Below are positions 33,523-44,774 of a DNA stretch of 64,000 nt, piece after piece. This DNA is from Aegilops tauschii subsp. strangulata (lineage: Eukaryota; Streptophyta; Magnoliopsida; Poales; Poaceae): assembly GCF_002575655.3 (NCBI RefSeq), contig NC_053037.3:49922242-49986241 (forward strand). Reading direction: 5' to 3'. The first letter of the stretch is position 1; each line of letters starts with the position of its first letter. The position numbers and the translations under genes were made by a program. The notes below the pieces were generated by a model that saw only the letters and a list, made by a program, of their open reading frames with translations, was not told the origin of the DNA and made no database searches.

Positions 33523-34352
33523 GGCCGGTGCAAGTCGACTGATCCAAGAGTCAATTTGACAATGTTTCAGCCAAATCCGTTATATTAACCGCGACGTCGA
33601 CGAGCCCTACTGCGTACTGCCGCTTGCGGTGCAAGCAAATGGGTGAACGCCACGTACGTACGTTGTGGTTCACCAAGAACGGTGAGTAGCGTCGTGAGTT
33701 AACTGTCATGCTCCCGTTCGGTTAACTTTTGCGCCGACCTCGTCGACAACGTACCAGTCGGAGTCGGAGTAGCTGAGACCATGTGTGTCCAGCTGATTAA
33801 TTTAAATCAGTCGTGATCGAGCTGCTTCCGTCAAAGATATGAGCAGGGCCCGGGTGGAGCCTGGACACTTGTGGGCTGTGGCGCGCGCCCGGGGGTGGCC
33901 GGTGCTGCGCGTGGAGCCAGGCTCATGCGGTCCTGGACCTGGTCGTCGCAGGATTCAGACTGCGTGTGCCGCGTACGCTGGCCGTGGCGTGGCCGGTGGT
34001 GTCTGTCCGGGGCGTATGGAGCATGGCCAATGGCGCCGTACGTCTTGTCCCGGCCAGCTCTTCCAGGTGTTCATTTCACCCTCGATCCTGAGCGTCTTGT
34101 CGCCATTTGCCCAGTTGCCCAGTGCTAGGATCATGCATGCCTTGTTTAAAACTTTGACCTTGAGCATTCGTCTGGGCGAAGATACGGGTTATTTGTGCCC
34201 TGGATGGACGGACTTGTTGCACCACGTACCACTAATAATCTTTTAAGAGTCCGCCAAGCAGAGAGATTATAAATGGTTTTCGTGAATTTATAAGTCGATG
34301 ACCAGAGCCACGTGACGTCTCCGTGTTGTGATCTGTTCATCGACAGAAACGG
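33523..34352 (-). repeat. Right arm of the inverted repeat around raffinose synthase
   Basis: This is the reverse complement of 27293-28356, lacking the ~200-bp block present there. The match starts at CCGGTGCAAGTCGACTGATC and runs to AGAAACGG at 34345-34352, interrupted by small indels. Open frames here are the same GC-rich noise as in the left arm. Confidence 0.85.
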
Positions 34353-34683
34353 AGTAGAATGGACTAAATTTCAAACACAAACTTTCAAATCAAAGATCCC
34401 AACGTCTATCCAGTTACAAGTATATATGTTGACTAGAATGTTGCTGAACTCATCTCAAGGAAAAAATGTTGCTCAACTTCAAATCGAAACCAAGAAATAT
34501 ATTTCAGACCGTCTGACTATGGCTTCTAGTGATCGAACAAGTCGAGGCGGACAATACGCCTACATGCCCATAGTGCAAACACATATATGTATTGAATGAA
34601 TATTAAAAACCAAGAAATGGTTGGATGGTTACACGGGTGGTTGTATTTCCAGTCCACTATGGATGACTTGTTACAAAATGAAC
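34353..34683. other. No supported gene
   Basis: AT-rich sequence between the inverted-repeat arm and the LINE target site. Nothing recognisable. Confidence 0.5.
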
Positions 34684-34695
34684 AGAAGTTAACTT
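34684..34695. repeat. LINE target-site duplication, 3' side
   Basis: AGAAGTTAACTT, identical to 39876-39887. It directly abuts the LINE poly-A (T-run on the plus strand). Confidence 0.92.
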
Positions 34696-34722
34696 TTTTC
34701 TTGCGAAACGATATGGATTGTA

Positions 34723-37700
34723 TTAATCCTGTTGGCAGAGATTGCCAATTTCATCAGGTCCATTCCGAAGCCAAACAGCAGTACGCGGGATCGAGTGTCC
34801 CAGGTATGCTAATGTATGGCTTACTTTATTTCTACTCCTACTCACATGCAGTACAACATGCTCACGGCCAAGCGAAAGGAGTCTTTTTATCTCACCAATC
34901 AGCGCTGCTACTGGTGATCTATTCTGATCAGGCTCGTTGATCATATTGGCAGCAACAAGGCTATCTGTTTCCAGTATGAAGGGTGATGTACTCCAGTCCA
35001 GGGTTAAAGCATTGCCCTCCATGCACGCTGCCACCTCCGCTTCAAGTGGGCTTGCACAGGACCTGAGGAACCTGCAGGATGAGTAGATAATTGCGCCATC
35101 GCAATCTCGGAGGATCATCCCGGCACCTCCCGTTCCGTCCTCGCGCTAAGCACCATCAACGTTCAGCTTGTTCCATCCCACCGGGGGCTTCGTCCATCGT
35201 TCCGGCGGCCGTGAGCAGGATGCCGGCGTGGCGGCCGCCTTAGTGTGGCTCCTACACGGTTCCAGGGAGACCACCATTTTCCCCTTCGTGATGTCGTCAT
35301 AGGGGTGCTGCTCAATGCATCGGAGGCTGTCGATATAGCTGCATAAAAACCTGCGAGATGCTTCAATGGTGGGAGCCGGTTTGTGATGGACAACTTCATT
35401 CCGAACATACCAGTTTCGCCAAAATGTCATGAGCACCGGCAGCCGCTGCTCTTTTGGGCAATCATTCAAAAGTAACAACGCCCATTCAGTACCCGAATTG
35501 GTGATGTTGTCAAGGCATGGCATGTTGAAGGTGGCCGCCATTTCTTCCCACAACATACGCGCGAGCGGGCACCTACACATTGCGTGGTATGTATCTTCGG
35601 ATTCCATCCCACATAAAACACATATATTAGTGACTTCAAGTTTTCTCTTAGCCTTATTTTCCATAGTAGCGAGGGAGTTTGTAATTAAACGTCATGCAAA
35701 GACGCATACCTTTGGGGGGGCAGAGCACCCCCACACTACCTTCCAGACGGCACGAGTGCGTCTGGTGCCCTGCTAGCGGCGCACACATGAGTGCTGGATA
35801 TGTCGATGGCGAGACGGTAAGCGCTTCTGACGGAGAAAATACCTCTTGGACCGGGTGCCCAGGCCAGGACGTCCTCCTGGCGTTGTGGGGATGCTTTAAT
35901 CTGGAGTATACATGCAGCATCACTTGCATGAAAATGTTGGTGCACGAGCTCTGGGATCCACCGCCCGTGGTCATCCAGCAGCTCGCTGGCTCGGTGAAGA
36001 CGGCATGTGCCACGCGCCGTGATGGGCTTGTACGATGGCGGTCTAGGCAGCCATGGGTCACGCCAAATACGCACCGTCTCCCCGTTGCCAATGCGCCAGA
36101 GGAGTCCTTTCTTGAGCAACTCCAAACCATGCTGGATAGCATGCCACGTAGGTGATGCGTTGCCTGCAAAAATAGTATCCACCAGGGAGCCGTTAGGATA
36201 ATATCTCGCTTTCAACAACATAGCGCATAGTGAGTCTGGTTTTGTGAGTAATCTCCATGCTTGACGAGCGAGTAAGGCTTGATTGAAGGTGCGAAAATCA
36301 CGAAACCCAAGACCTCCTCTTCCTTTTGGCTCGATCATTTTCTCCCACGCTTTCCAGTGGGTTTTCCTCTTCCCATTTTTTGAGCCCCACCAAAATTTCC
36401 GCACCAACCTTGTTAGATCATCACATACTGAAGCAGGTAACTTAAACACCCCCATGATATAGGTTGGGATGGCTTGTGCCACAGACTTGATCATCGCTTC
36501 AATGCCTGCTTGGGAAAGACTATCCCCCCATGCCATGATCCTCTTCGTAAGACTAGCTTGGAACATTTGGAATTTTCCTTTGTGCATCCTACCATCCGGG
36601 GTTGGTAGCCCGAGGTACTTCCCCTCAAAATCAGAGTTAACGACCTGAAGCTCCTGTTTGATAGGTTGTTGCACCTCCACATGGCATGCATCCCCAAACT
36701 GAATGGAGCATTTTTGTGGATTAATAAGTTGACCTGTGGCCCTCTCATAACTGTTAATTACACCTTTGATGTACTGGGCCTGCTCTAGATTGGCTTTGAA
36801 AAATAGTAAAGTGTCATCCGCAAATAAAAGGTGTGAAATACCAGGAGCTCTTGGGCATACCTTTAAAGCTTGGATACTTTGGTTCTCTATTCCTTGCCTC
36901 AATAAGGCAGACAATCCATCTGCAACAAAGAGGAACAAAAACGGCGAGAGGGGGTCTCCTTGCCGTAGCCCGCGCGACGGTGCAAACGAATCCAAGATGA
37001 CTTCATTAAATTTCACAGAGTATCTCACCGAGGTCACACATGTCATGATCCATTGAACCCATTGGTGAGCGAAGCCTAACTTTTGCATCGTTTGCTCCAA
37101 GAAGACCCAATCCACACGATCATAAGCTTTTGATAAATCCAACTTATAAGCGCAAAAGTTATTATCCTTTTTTTTCTCATGTTGCATGAAGTGAAGGCAC
37201 TCAAAAGCCAAAAGGGCATTATCTGTAATCATCTGTCATGGTACAAAGGCACTTAGCTGCGGAGATATGATCTCATCCAGGATGGGTCGCAATCTATTAA
37301 CCAAGCACTTTGCAGTAATTTTGTATATGACGTTACATAGACTTATTGGCCCAAAGTCAGACACACGGACTGAATCATTTACTTTTGGTATAAGAACGAT
37401 TACCGTGTCATTTACTCCCTCTGGCATTACTCCTGTCCAAAAGAATTCCTTGACTGCACAGATGACTTCCTCTTTCAAAACAAGCCAGTTCCTCTGAAAA
37501 AAGCGAGCTGGGAAACCATCACTACCCGGAGCCTTAAGCGGTCCAATCTGGAAGAGGCTGTCAGATATTTCCTTCTCAGTGAAATCAGCGCAAAGTTTTA
37601 GGTTCATATCATGAGTTACCTTCGGCTGCACTAGCTGTACAAGGGCTGCCTGGTCGAGAGCATTGTCACATGTAAAAAGATTCTGGAAAAACGCATCAAC

Positions 37701-38880
37701 CAGGCCACCCATCTCTTATTTTTTTCTCAACTCTAGTACCTGATTCCTTCAATAGGAACTTCACTTTATTTTTTCTTGCACTCCAAACTGCTCGCTGGTG
37801 AAAAAACTTTGTGTTGCGGTCTTCTTCATGCAACCGATCAATACGTGACCTTTGCAACCACATGAGTTCTTCCTTGTACATGAGATCATTCATATGGTCT
37901 TGTACAGCCCGTATTTCATTTCAATCAGCATTCATTCTCAACAACTCCTCCAGCCTTGTTCTAGACTTCTTGAGTTCACGTACCACACTGCCGAATCTAG
38001 ATTTGCTCCATACATGTAGCTCAGCCATCAATTCACACAGGCCACGGCGAATATCACCCAGGTTTACCTTTGCCCCTGCATTTGCCCATGCATTTTGAAC
38101 TCTCTCCGGTAGGCCGCTATCAGTCTCCCACATGATCTCGTTGCGTCTTTGGCTTTGCTTGATATTCAGCTTCTCTTTCTTTTATGCACTTTAACACCAC
38201 TGGACAGTGGTCCGAGCAAGGACTGACACTGTGTACAACTTGTGCCTCCGAGAAGATGTCCCGCCACCGGTTGTCTGCCACAGCCCGGTCAAGGCGGACT
38301 TTAACATTTCGACGTCCAGCTTGCTTATTGTCATAGGTAAAAGGCACACCCGAAAAACCCAAATCTGACAACTCACGTATCTCCAAGTATCTCTGAAGGC
38401 CAGCATCTGTCTTTCTCCACGTTGTGAAACTGAAAGGTGTTCGAAAGACCACATGGCTTCATTGAAGTCGCCAATCACACACCACGGTAATGGAGACTTT
38501 GTTTTTAAGTTTTGCAATTTTTCCCACATCAAGTGACGGTTTTCCACCCTTGGCTCACCATACACACAGGTCAAGTGCCAAAGTGGATCATTATCAGACA
38601 CACGGATGTACGCATCTATATATCTTTCATTTACTTCTTGAACATCAACAAATATTTGATCACTCCAAAAGAGGGCTAGTCCCCCACTCAAACCATTACT
38701 ATCACATCATGCAAAACCTCTCAGACCCAGTCTACCTCTTAAACGACGTACTTTTTCAGCTTTAACTCTAGTTTCACACAAAAAAAACAAATGTGCACTG
38801 GCAGTCCTCGCAAGTCCCACCAACTCCTGAACTGTCGGTTTGTTGGCCGCGCCCCGACAGTTCCAACTTAGGCAATTCAT
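34723..38880 (-). pseudogene. LINE ORF2: endonuclease, reverse transcriptase, RNase H
   Basis: The frame starts MNCLSWNCRGAANKPTVQE, the APE endonuclease N-terminus, with an early TGA near 38700. More of this domain follows at 38191-38691 (WCVIGDFNEAMWS) with a frameshift near 38440. Reverse transcriptase spans about 37712-36300: GPLKAPGSDGFPARFFQ, YKLDLSKAYDRVDWVFLEQT, SRGLRQGDPLSPFLF and the catalytic LLFADDTLLFF near 36.82 kb. A TGA at about 37233 interrupts it. The zinc-binding tail (ICVLCGMESEDTYHAMCRCP) lies at 35520-35625 after another shift near 35740. An RNase H domain (LEAEVAACMEGN, ILETDSLVAANMI) ends at 34723. The product cannot be made whole. Confidence 0.9.
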
Positions 38881-39830
38881 TGCTCCTGACGGGGCGCCAC
38901 ATTCGGCCCCGTCAGGTCACCGGCAACCCCTGGGCCGGTTGCTTCATGCTTCATAGATTGGTCCTCTATCCCTGCGGATGTGCGTCCATTCGCCACCACC
39001 TTGACCCTCTTCTGATCACCACCTGCCATAACCTCAGCATAAATAACAAGTGCTCTGTCTTGCTCCTTTTCTACCTCTGTATACTTGCTCAGAACCAAGT
39101 CAGCAACGCTCATCTCCATGTATGGGCTGCACAAGTAGGTAGCCATCTCTACCGAGTACCTTAACTGTTGCAGATCAGCCATGCGCTCTTTGTTCAATGC
39201 TCCTCTCACCGGTACAGCAACGTAAGGCACAAGGGCCTTTGCCGCACCCGGCCTCTGTTTGGCGTCAGTGACAGCAGGTACGCAAGGGGTCACGGCTGCG
39301 TGTTCCACGGGTTCCCCATCAACCGGCTTCGGGCGGGCAACATCCACAAGGGGAGCCCCATGATTGCCCCCACCGGCCTCCGGGTTCGCCGCAGAAGCAC
39401 CCGGCTCGATCTTCACCTCCAACACTGAGAGTGTCATCGCCTCCTCTCTCTTCATCTCCACGAAATTGTATTCAGGAGGCAGAGGCCGATCGGGCGGATC
39501 GCAAGCCTTCAGATGAATTAGTACCATCAGTCTAGGGTTCCAAAAGAAAGCCCCCACCCCTCCTTCCCCTTCCGTGGAGTGGATCCAGCCTATATAGGAC
39601 TCCAACTCTTGAATTTGGACAGAGTGCACCATGGACTCTTTTCCGATCAGGATACCAGCAGGGTCAACAAGAGCACGGGGCTCGAGCGACGGACGGGCGG
39701 ACGTAGCCGCGACAGAGCTGTAGTGCATCTTGGGGACGCACACGGCAAAATTGCCAGCGACCGCGAGGCCGGGGCCAGGCGGCGGCGGTGGCGGCAAGGG
39801 CGCCACCCCTGAGTCACCAAACCCTAACAT
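38877..39830 (-). CDS. LINE ORF1 (nucleic-acid-binding protein candidate)
   Basis: The frame is open for 317 residues from MLGFGDSGVAPLP at 39830, with a proline run (PLPPPPPPGPG) near the start and alanine/valine-rich text after it. The middle (YIGWIHSTEGEGGVGAFFWN, KACDPPDRPLPPEYNFVEM) recalls ORF1 proteins of grass LINEs. In that role it would coat the element RNA. No CCHC knuckle is visible, which is unusual for plant LINE ORF1. Its TGA stop overlaps the ORF2 ATG. An upstream extension to 39923 crosses the target duplication, so it is host sequence and not part of the gene. Confidence 0.65.
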   Translation of the reverse strand: MLGFGDSGVAPLPPPPPPGPGLAVAGNFAVCVPKMHYSSVAATSARPSLEPRALVDPAGILIGKESMVHSVQIQELESYIGWIHSTEGEGGVGAFFWNPRLMVLIHLKACDPPDRPLPPEYNFVEMKREEAMTLSVLEVKIEPGASAANPEAGGGNHGAPLVDVARPKPVDGEPVEHAAVTPCVPAVTDAKQRPGAAKALVPYVAVPVRGALNKERMADLQQLRYSVEMATYLCSPYMEMSVADLVLSKYTEVEKEQDRALVIYAEVMAGGDQKRVKVVANGRTSAGIEDQSMKHEATGPGVAGDLTGPNVAPRQEQ

Positions 39831-39875
39831 CACCACCTGGTTTGGCAACAAAGTTTTTAGAAAACCGTGGTGAAT

Positions 39876-39887
39876 AGAAGTTAACTT
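39876..39887. repeat. LINE target-site duplication, 5' side
   Basis: AGAAGTTAACTT, identical to 34684-34695; marks the LINE 5' boundary at 39875. Confidence 0.92.
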
Positions 39888-40185
39888 AGTTAACAAGGAA
39901 ATATACAAATGCATAGGTTGCATTCTTTTTTGTCAATCAGGATGCTAAACTAAGTACGGTCATTAGTTAAGGGGGTATCCACGTCACTTCACTCGGAAAC
40001 TTACATCGAGTGATTAAAGATAGGCTTTTGGGAACTGCATTTAACTATATCTGGTTAGTGAGGGAAGCTTCCCCAATCTAAGACACAACCACAATGGAAC
40101 ATAACCTAGAAAGGCTACAAACACACCTCGGTTAAATGGAATGTGGGCCCAATGCGGCAAAGAACCACTCTAACTGGCTAGCTGG
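39888..40185. other. No supported gene
   Basis: About 300 bp between the LINE and the next LTR element with no recognisable feature. GCTGG at 40181-40185 would be the target duplication of the LTR element, but the other copy lies outside the window. Confidence 0.5.
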
Positions 40186-40351
40186 TGATACGTCTCCAAC
40201 GTATCTATAATTTATGAAGTATTCATGCTATTATATTATCTGTTTTGGATGGTTATGGGCTTTATTAAACACTTTTATATTATTTTTGGGACTAACATAT
40301 TGACCCAGAGCCCAGTGCCAGTTTCTGTTTTTTCCCTTGTTTCAGTGTTTC
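40186..40351 (+). repeat. Outer 5' LTR, first segment
   Basis: TGATACGTCTCC to CAGTGTTTC. It ends with GTTTC (40347-40351), the left copy of the target duplication of the nested unit. The sequence resumes with GCAGAAAAAGAATATC at 57262. Confidence 0.85.
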
Positions 40352-40964
40352 TGTAACACCCCGGATGTAACTTTCCATATTTGTAACTCCAACTCTTGCC
40401 ATTTCCGGCTATGTGTTATGATATTCCCTCCGTGGTCGGGTTTTTTTTCCGTTTTGCATTTTGTTCATGTCATGCATCTCATATCATGTCATCATGTGCA
40501 TTGCATTTGCATACGTGTTCGTCTCATGCATCCGAGCATTTTCCCCGTTGTCCGTTTTGCAATCCGGCACTCCCACCTCCTCCGGCGCGCCCTTCTTGTT
40601 TCTTTTCGTGAGCGGGTGTTGAACGTTCTCGGAATGGACTGAGGCTTGTCAAGTGGCCTTGGTATACCACCGGTCAAGTTTCGTTCCATTTGGAGGTCGT
40701 TTGATGCTCCAACGGTTAACCGGGTAACCGCAAAGTCCTTTTGTGTGTTGCAGCAAAACCCCTCTCTAAACATCCCAAAACCCAGCAAACTCTTTTCCAT
40801 GCTCTAGGTCGTTCGATCACGATCGTGTGGGCGAAAACCGCACCTCATTTGGACTCTCCTAGCTCCCTCTACCTATAAATACGTGTCTCTCCCGAATCCT
40901 CCCGCACTCCAAAACCCTAAAAATCGCCCTCCGGCGCCGCCGGACGTGTCCGTACCGCGCCGGA
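40352..40964 (+). repeat. TGTAACACCC unit, left segment
   Basis: Contains the CATCTCATATCATGTCATCA words and a TATA box at 40872-40880 followed by CTCCCGCACTCCAAAACCCT, a promoter-and-leader layout. No gene. Confidence 0.7.
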
Positions 40965-41525
40965 CGAAGATTGACATGAGCCGGCTCAAATCAATCTGGG
41001 GCCTAATGTTGAGGATATAGACCTTAGAGTCACCCGCCAGAAGGGGCCGGGTTACTCATAATGGTCATCGCCAGAAGCCCGGCGCCAAGCTTGAAGACGG
41101 TGGGCCAAAGATGGGCTTAAGACCCGGATATGGCTTAAGGCCCGTAGTTACAATCATTATTATGGTAGAACTGGTAGTGTAAGGCAAGAATAGTCGAGAG
41201 TCCGAGCCGGACACTCTTATGAGCCGGCCAGGACTCTGAGAGCTGCTGGGCGTCAGCCTCCCTATATAAAGGGACGACCCGGCAGCGGTTTAGGGACAAG
41301 AAAGATCTCATCGAGAGCCAGGCATAGCAGTTAAGCTCCCTGGTCATCGAAACCCTAATCAATACCACCTCAACTGGACGTAGGCTTTTACCTTCACCGT
41401 AAGGGGCCGAACCAGTATAAACCCTCGTGTTCCTTGTCCTGTTTAACCCCTTCAAGCTTCCTAGCGGCGATGGCTCCACGACTAAGTCCTAGCTTGAGGA
41501 CATCTGCCGTGACAATTCCACGACA
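40965..41525 (+). repeat. 5' LTR of the Tat-like element
   Basis: Shares GAAGATTGACATGAGCCGGC at its start and ATTCCACGACA at its end with the 3' copy. TATA box CTATATAAA lies at 41262-41270. The first base is C here and T in the 3' copy; if the true start is the later TGACATG, the LTR is 554 bp from 40972. Confidence 0.85.
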
Positions 41526-41527
41526 GT

Positions 41528-41545
41528 TGGCGCCCACCGTGGGGC
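41528..41545 (+). other. Primer-binding site of the Tat-like element
   Basis: TGGCGCCCACCGTGGGGC begins two bases after the LTR end. It is a common site in plant Gypsy elements and fixes the plus-strand orientation. Confidence 0.8.
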
Positions 41546-41613
41546 CAGCGCACGATGGATTTGAGTTCTTGAAGGGCAGCTTCGAAGGGCTCAAGGGATA
41601 CGCTGTGGGCCGG

Positions 41614-44600
41614 ATGACCAAGAGTCGTCGCGGCAAGCTCTACATCGACGATGCAAACTGGGGCCCCGACGCCGGCTCAATTGAGTACGGGTACCGGGTC
41701 CCCTTCGGCAGAATTCATGTTTTCATTGGTAAGATTGGTGAGCCGGGCCCTGAGCCGGATCTCTGCGCCGACCTCATCGAGACGGCTCAGCGCGCACGAC
41801 CCGCCCGGGCCCGGCCTGCCTTAAAGCATGCTTTTGTGGGATGTATCCATGGAGGGCTCTCTGATCGATCTAGATCTGGTGATGAGACGGCCGCCGGCTC
41901 TGATGGCGAGTCGTCCACAGATGAGTCAAACTCGTTGTATCAGCTTCAAGATGGCCGGCTCATGGGTTGCTCCGATGGTGATAGTATTCCGGACCCGTTT
42001 GAGCCGCCAAGTCAGGTTGGAGTCTTCATGGCCGGTGCGCAGCCTGTTCAGAACCTGGCTACTGGAGCGGGAAACCCAGTGCCCTCGCCGGCTCAGGTGC
42101 TAATGGATCTCACGGACAAGATGACGGCCCTGTTAACCGCCACGGTTGACCAGGCGGATCAAGCTCAGCATGATGCGGAGGTGGCACAGTTAAAGTTGGA
42201 TCTAGTGAAGGCTAAGGAGGATCTGGCAGCAGAGGGGATCAGGATGGCTGCGGAGAGGGCGGCTCTCGACGCCCAAACTCAGTTGATCCAGGCATAGTCC
42301 TTCCGGCTCACGATGGATCAAAACGCGTCCAATGAGGTCATGAGAAGGAGGCATCAAAAGGCCCAATCTCGACTCCCGCCGGTTTACGATCCACGCAACC
42401 TCTTCAACATGCCAGGTGCAGGGTCCAGTAACCCGCCAGGGGTCATAGTGCCCGGGTCTGGGACCCCTATTCAGCCACCAGTGATGGGGCCTCCCCAGGT
42501 GCCCCCTGCCCCGCCTCAGTACGTGCCAATACCACCGGGTCATTATAATAACCCGCTGGAGAACATGGTCGCCGCGGCAGCACGGCTGGCGGCTCTCCTA
42601 GTTGACGGCGACTCTCCGACGGCTATTGAAACCCGCCGGGTCAGGGAACTCCTTCAGACAGCACTGGCGCAGCAAGAGGCGTACTCCTACAGCCGGGACA
42701 GGATCCACTCGACCCCTCGTCCAGGCCGGAGCCCGAGTTACAGCAGACACATGGTCTCAGCGACCGGCTCAAGTAACGTCCGGCGCCATGACCCGCCCCC
42801 TGGCCATGGCCCGGCTCATAACGGAGCCTTTCACGCAGCAGACCAAGACAGAGCGCGGCAAGAGGCGGAGCAGGTGCCTCAGTTGACGGCTTACCGACTC
42901 CCCCGGCTTATCCGACGACTTCCGTCGACGTGGGTATCCCTACCAGGACTGGGGGTGTCCCTTGTTTAGTGCCAGCTATCCGCAATGAACGTCTACCCAA
43001 GGACTTCAAGGGCCCTAGGAAGGTGCCTAATTACACGGCCGACTTACAACCCGCGGCCTGGATCGAGAGTTACGAGATGGCCATGGAACTGCTGGAGGTC
43101 AGTGAAGCGGCAATGGCTAAATACTTCACCATGATGTTGGATGGGACTGCCCGTACTTGGTTGAAGGGGCTACCACCGAATTCCATCGGGTCTTGGGCTG
43201 AGCTGAAAGCCCGGTTCATCCAAAACTTCAAGGATACCTGTAGGCAGTCTATGTCAATTGTGGATTTGACCAACTGTAAGCAGGAGGAAGGTGAGTCTAC
43301 GACGCATTGGGTTCGCCGGGTCAAAGAGATCATACATTCATCAGATAAGATGGATGCCGGCTCTGCAGTCTTAATGTTGGAGCAGAATTGCCGTTTCGTG
43401 CCCCTGAAGATGAAACTCGGGCGACTTAAGCGTGACTGCAATGATATGGGTACACTTATGGCGGCTCTTATGAAGTACGCCGATTCTGATAGTACCAAGG
43501 ACCCACCTTCAGATGATGAAAGTACAGGGAAGGGAAAGAAGAACGACAATGGCAAGGGTCCTCAGCATAACTCGGGGAACCAAGGAGGTGGCAAGGGCAA
43601 GGCCGATGGCAGCCTAGAGTTCGTAGCCAACGCCAGCTCACAGGGTAATAACCAGCGACGCAAGGGGAGACCCCCTCCCCGAGCCGGCGGGTCAGGCCCG
43701 ACGCTGGAGCAGCTGTTGAATGAGCCTTGTCCAAGGCATGGCTCTAGAGAGAAGCCAGCTACCCATCTATGGAAGGATTGTGCAATCATGAAGGCCTTTA
43801 AGAATTACAATGGCCCGGGCGGCGGCTCAGGCGCCGGCGGCTTTCATGGCTCGGGCGGCGGCTCAAATTCTAATCCTCAGAACGGCCAAGGGGGCTTTAA
43901 TCAACAGTCTGGCCAGGGTCATCAGCAACAGCAGGGGGGTTATCAGACCAATCCAAAGCAGCTTAGCGGTGGACAGTACCATGTGTTTACCACCAGTCTG
44001 TGTAAGCGAGATCAGAAGCTTCATAAGAGGGCTGTGAATGCTGTTGAGCTGGCGGTTCCACGCTATTTACGATGGTCTGAGCAGCCTATAGTGTGGAGTA
44101 GGGAGGATCACCCTCCTCGGGTGGATAATCCGGGTCACTTGGCCTTGGTGGTGGCTCCTCAGGTGGGAGGATATAAGTTCACTAAGGTGCTCATGGATGG
44201 AGGCAGCAGCATCAACATCCTCAATTATGAGACGTTCCGTCGTATGGGGTTGATTGATAAGAACCTCAGCCAATCAAACACTATTTTCCACAGTGTGGTA
44301 CCTGGTAAGTCGGCGTATCCGGTCGACAAGATCGAGTTGGAAGTGGCCTTTGGAGATGAGCACAACTACAGGGTGGAAAAACTGACCTTTGAGGTGGTCA
44401 AGATAAGAAGTCCGTACCATGCCATATTTGGGCGGCCGACTTACACCAAGTTCATGGCACGGCCGTGTTACGTGTATTTACAGCTCAAGATGCCGGGTCA
44501 TAATAGGACCATTACGGTTCACGGAAGCCAGAAGGTGGCTCTGGAGTGTGAGGAAGGCGATGCAGCTTATGCAGAATCTGTTTGTGCAACGGAGGAGTTG

Positions 44601-44774
44601 AAGTTTTACAAAGATAATGTTGACCCAACAGATATGACCTCTCTGAAAAAGCCGACTACGGAAAATGAGCCGGCGATGAAATTTAAGTCGGCTGATGAAA
44701 CTAAGCTTGTGGATTTTGTTCCAGGAGATTCATCTCAGCAGTTTAGCATCAGTGCCAATCTGGATCCAAAATAG
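41614..44774 (+). pseudogene. Tat-like gag and protease, broken
   Basis: From the first ATG after the primer site (MTKSRRGKL, 41614) the frame runs to TAG at 42295-42297, resumes in frame at 42313 (MDQNASNEVMRRRHQK), then shifts by about 42930. The main gag domain follows: YTADLQPAAWIESYEMAMEL, MMLDGTARTWLKGLPPNSI, FKDTCRQSMSIVDLTN, then a glycine/glutamine-rich tail (GGGSGAGGFHGSGGGSNSN) and the aspartic protease VLMDGGSSINILNYETFRRM near 44.19 kb. TAG at 44772-44774 separates it from RT in the same frame, where an open frame is expected. No CCHC knuckle is seen, although CPRHGSREKPATHLWKDC keeps some Cys/His spacing. Confidence 0.88.

Larger units (their letters stand above)
34696..39875 (-). 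mobile_element. Full-length LINE (L1-type non-LTR retrotransposon)
   Basis: A 5.18-kb element on the minus strand is bounded by the perfect 12-bp duplication AGAAGTTAACTT. The 3' end is an A-run at 34695-34700 (CGCAAGAAAAAA on the minus strand). ORF1 is 38877-39830 and ORF2 starts at 38880, so the two overlap as ATGA. The full length and perfect target duplication indicate a complete insertion by target-primed reverse transcription. ORF2 now has stops and frameshifts, so the copy is inactive. Confidence 0.92.

Noticed and set aside
41434..41613. Upstream start of the Tat-like gag inside the LTR
   Set aside because: The frame runs through the LTR end and primer-binding site. The first ATG after the primer site (41614) is a more sensible start.
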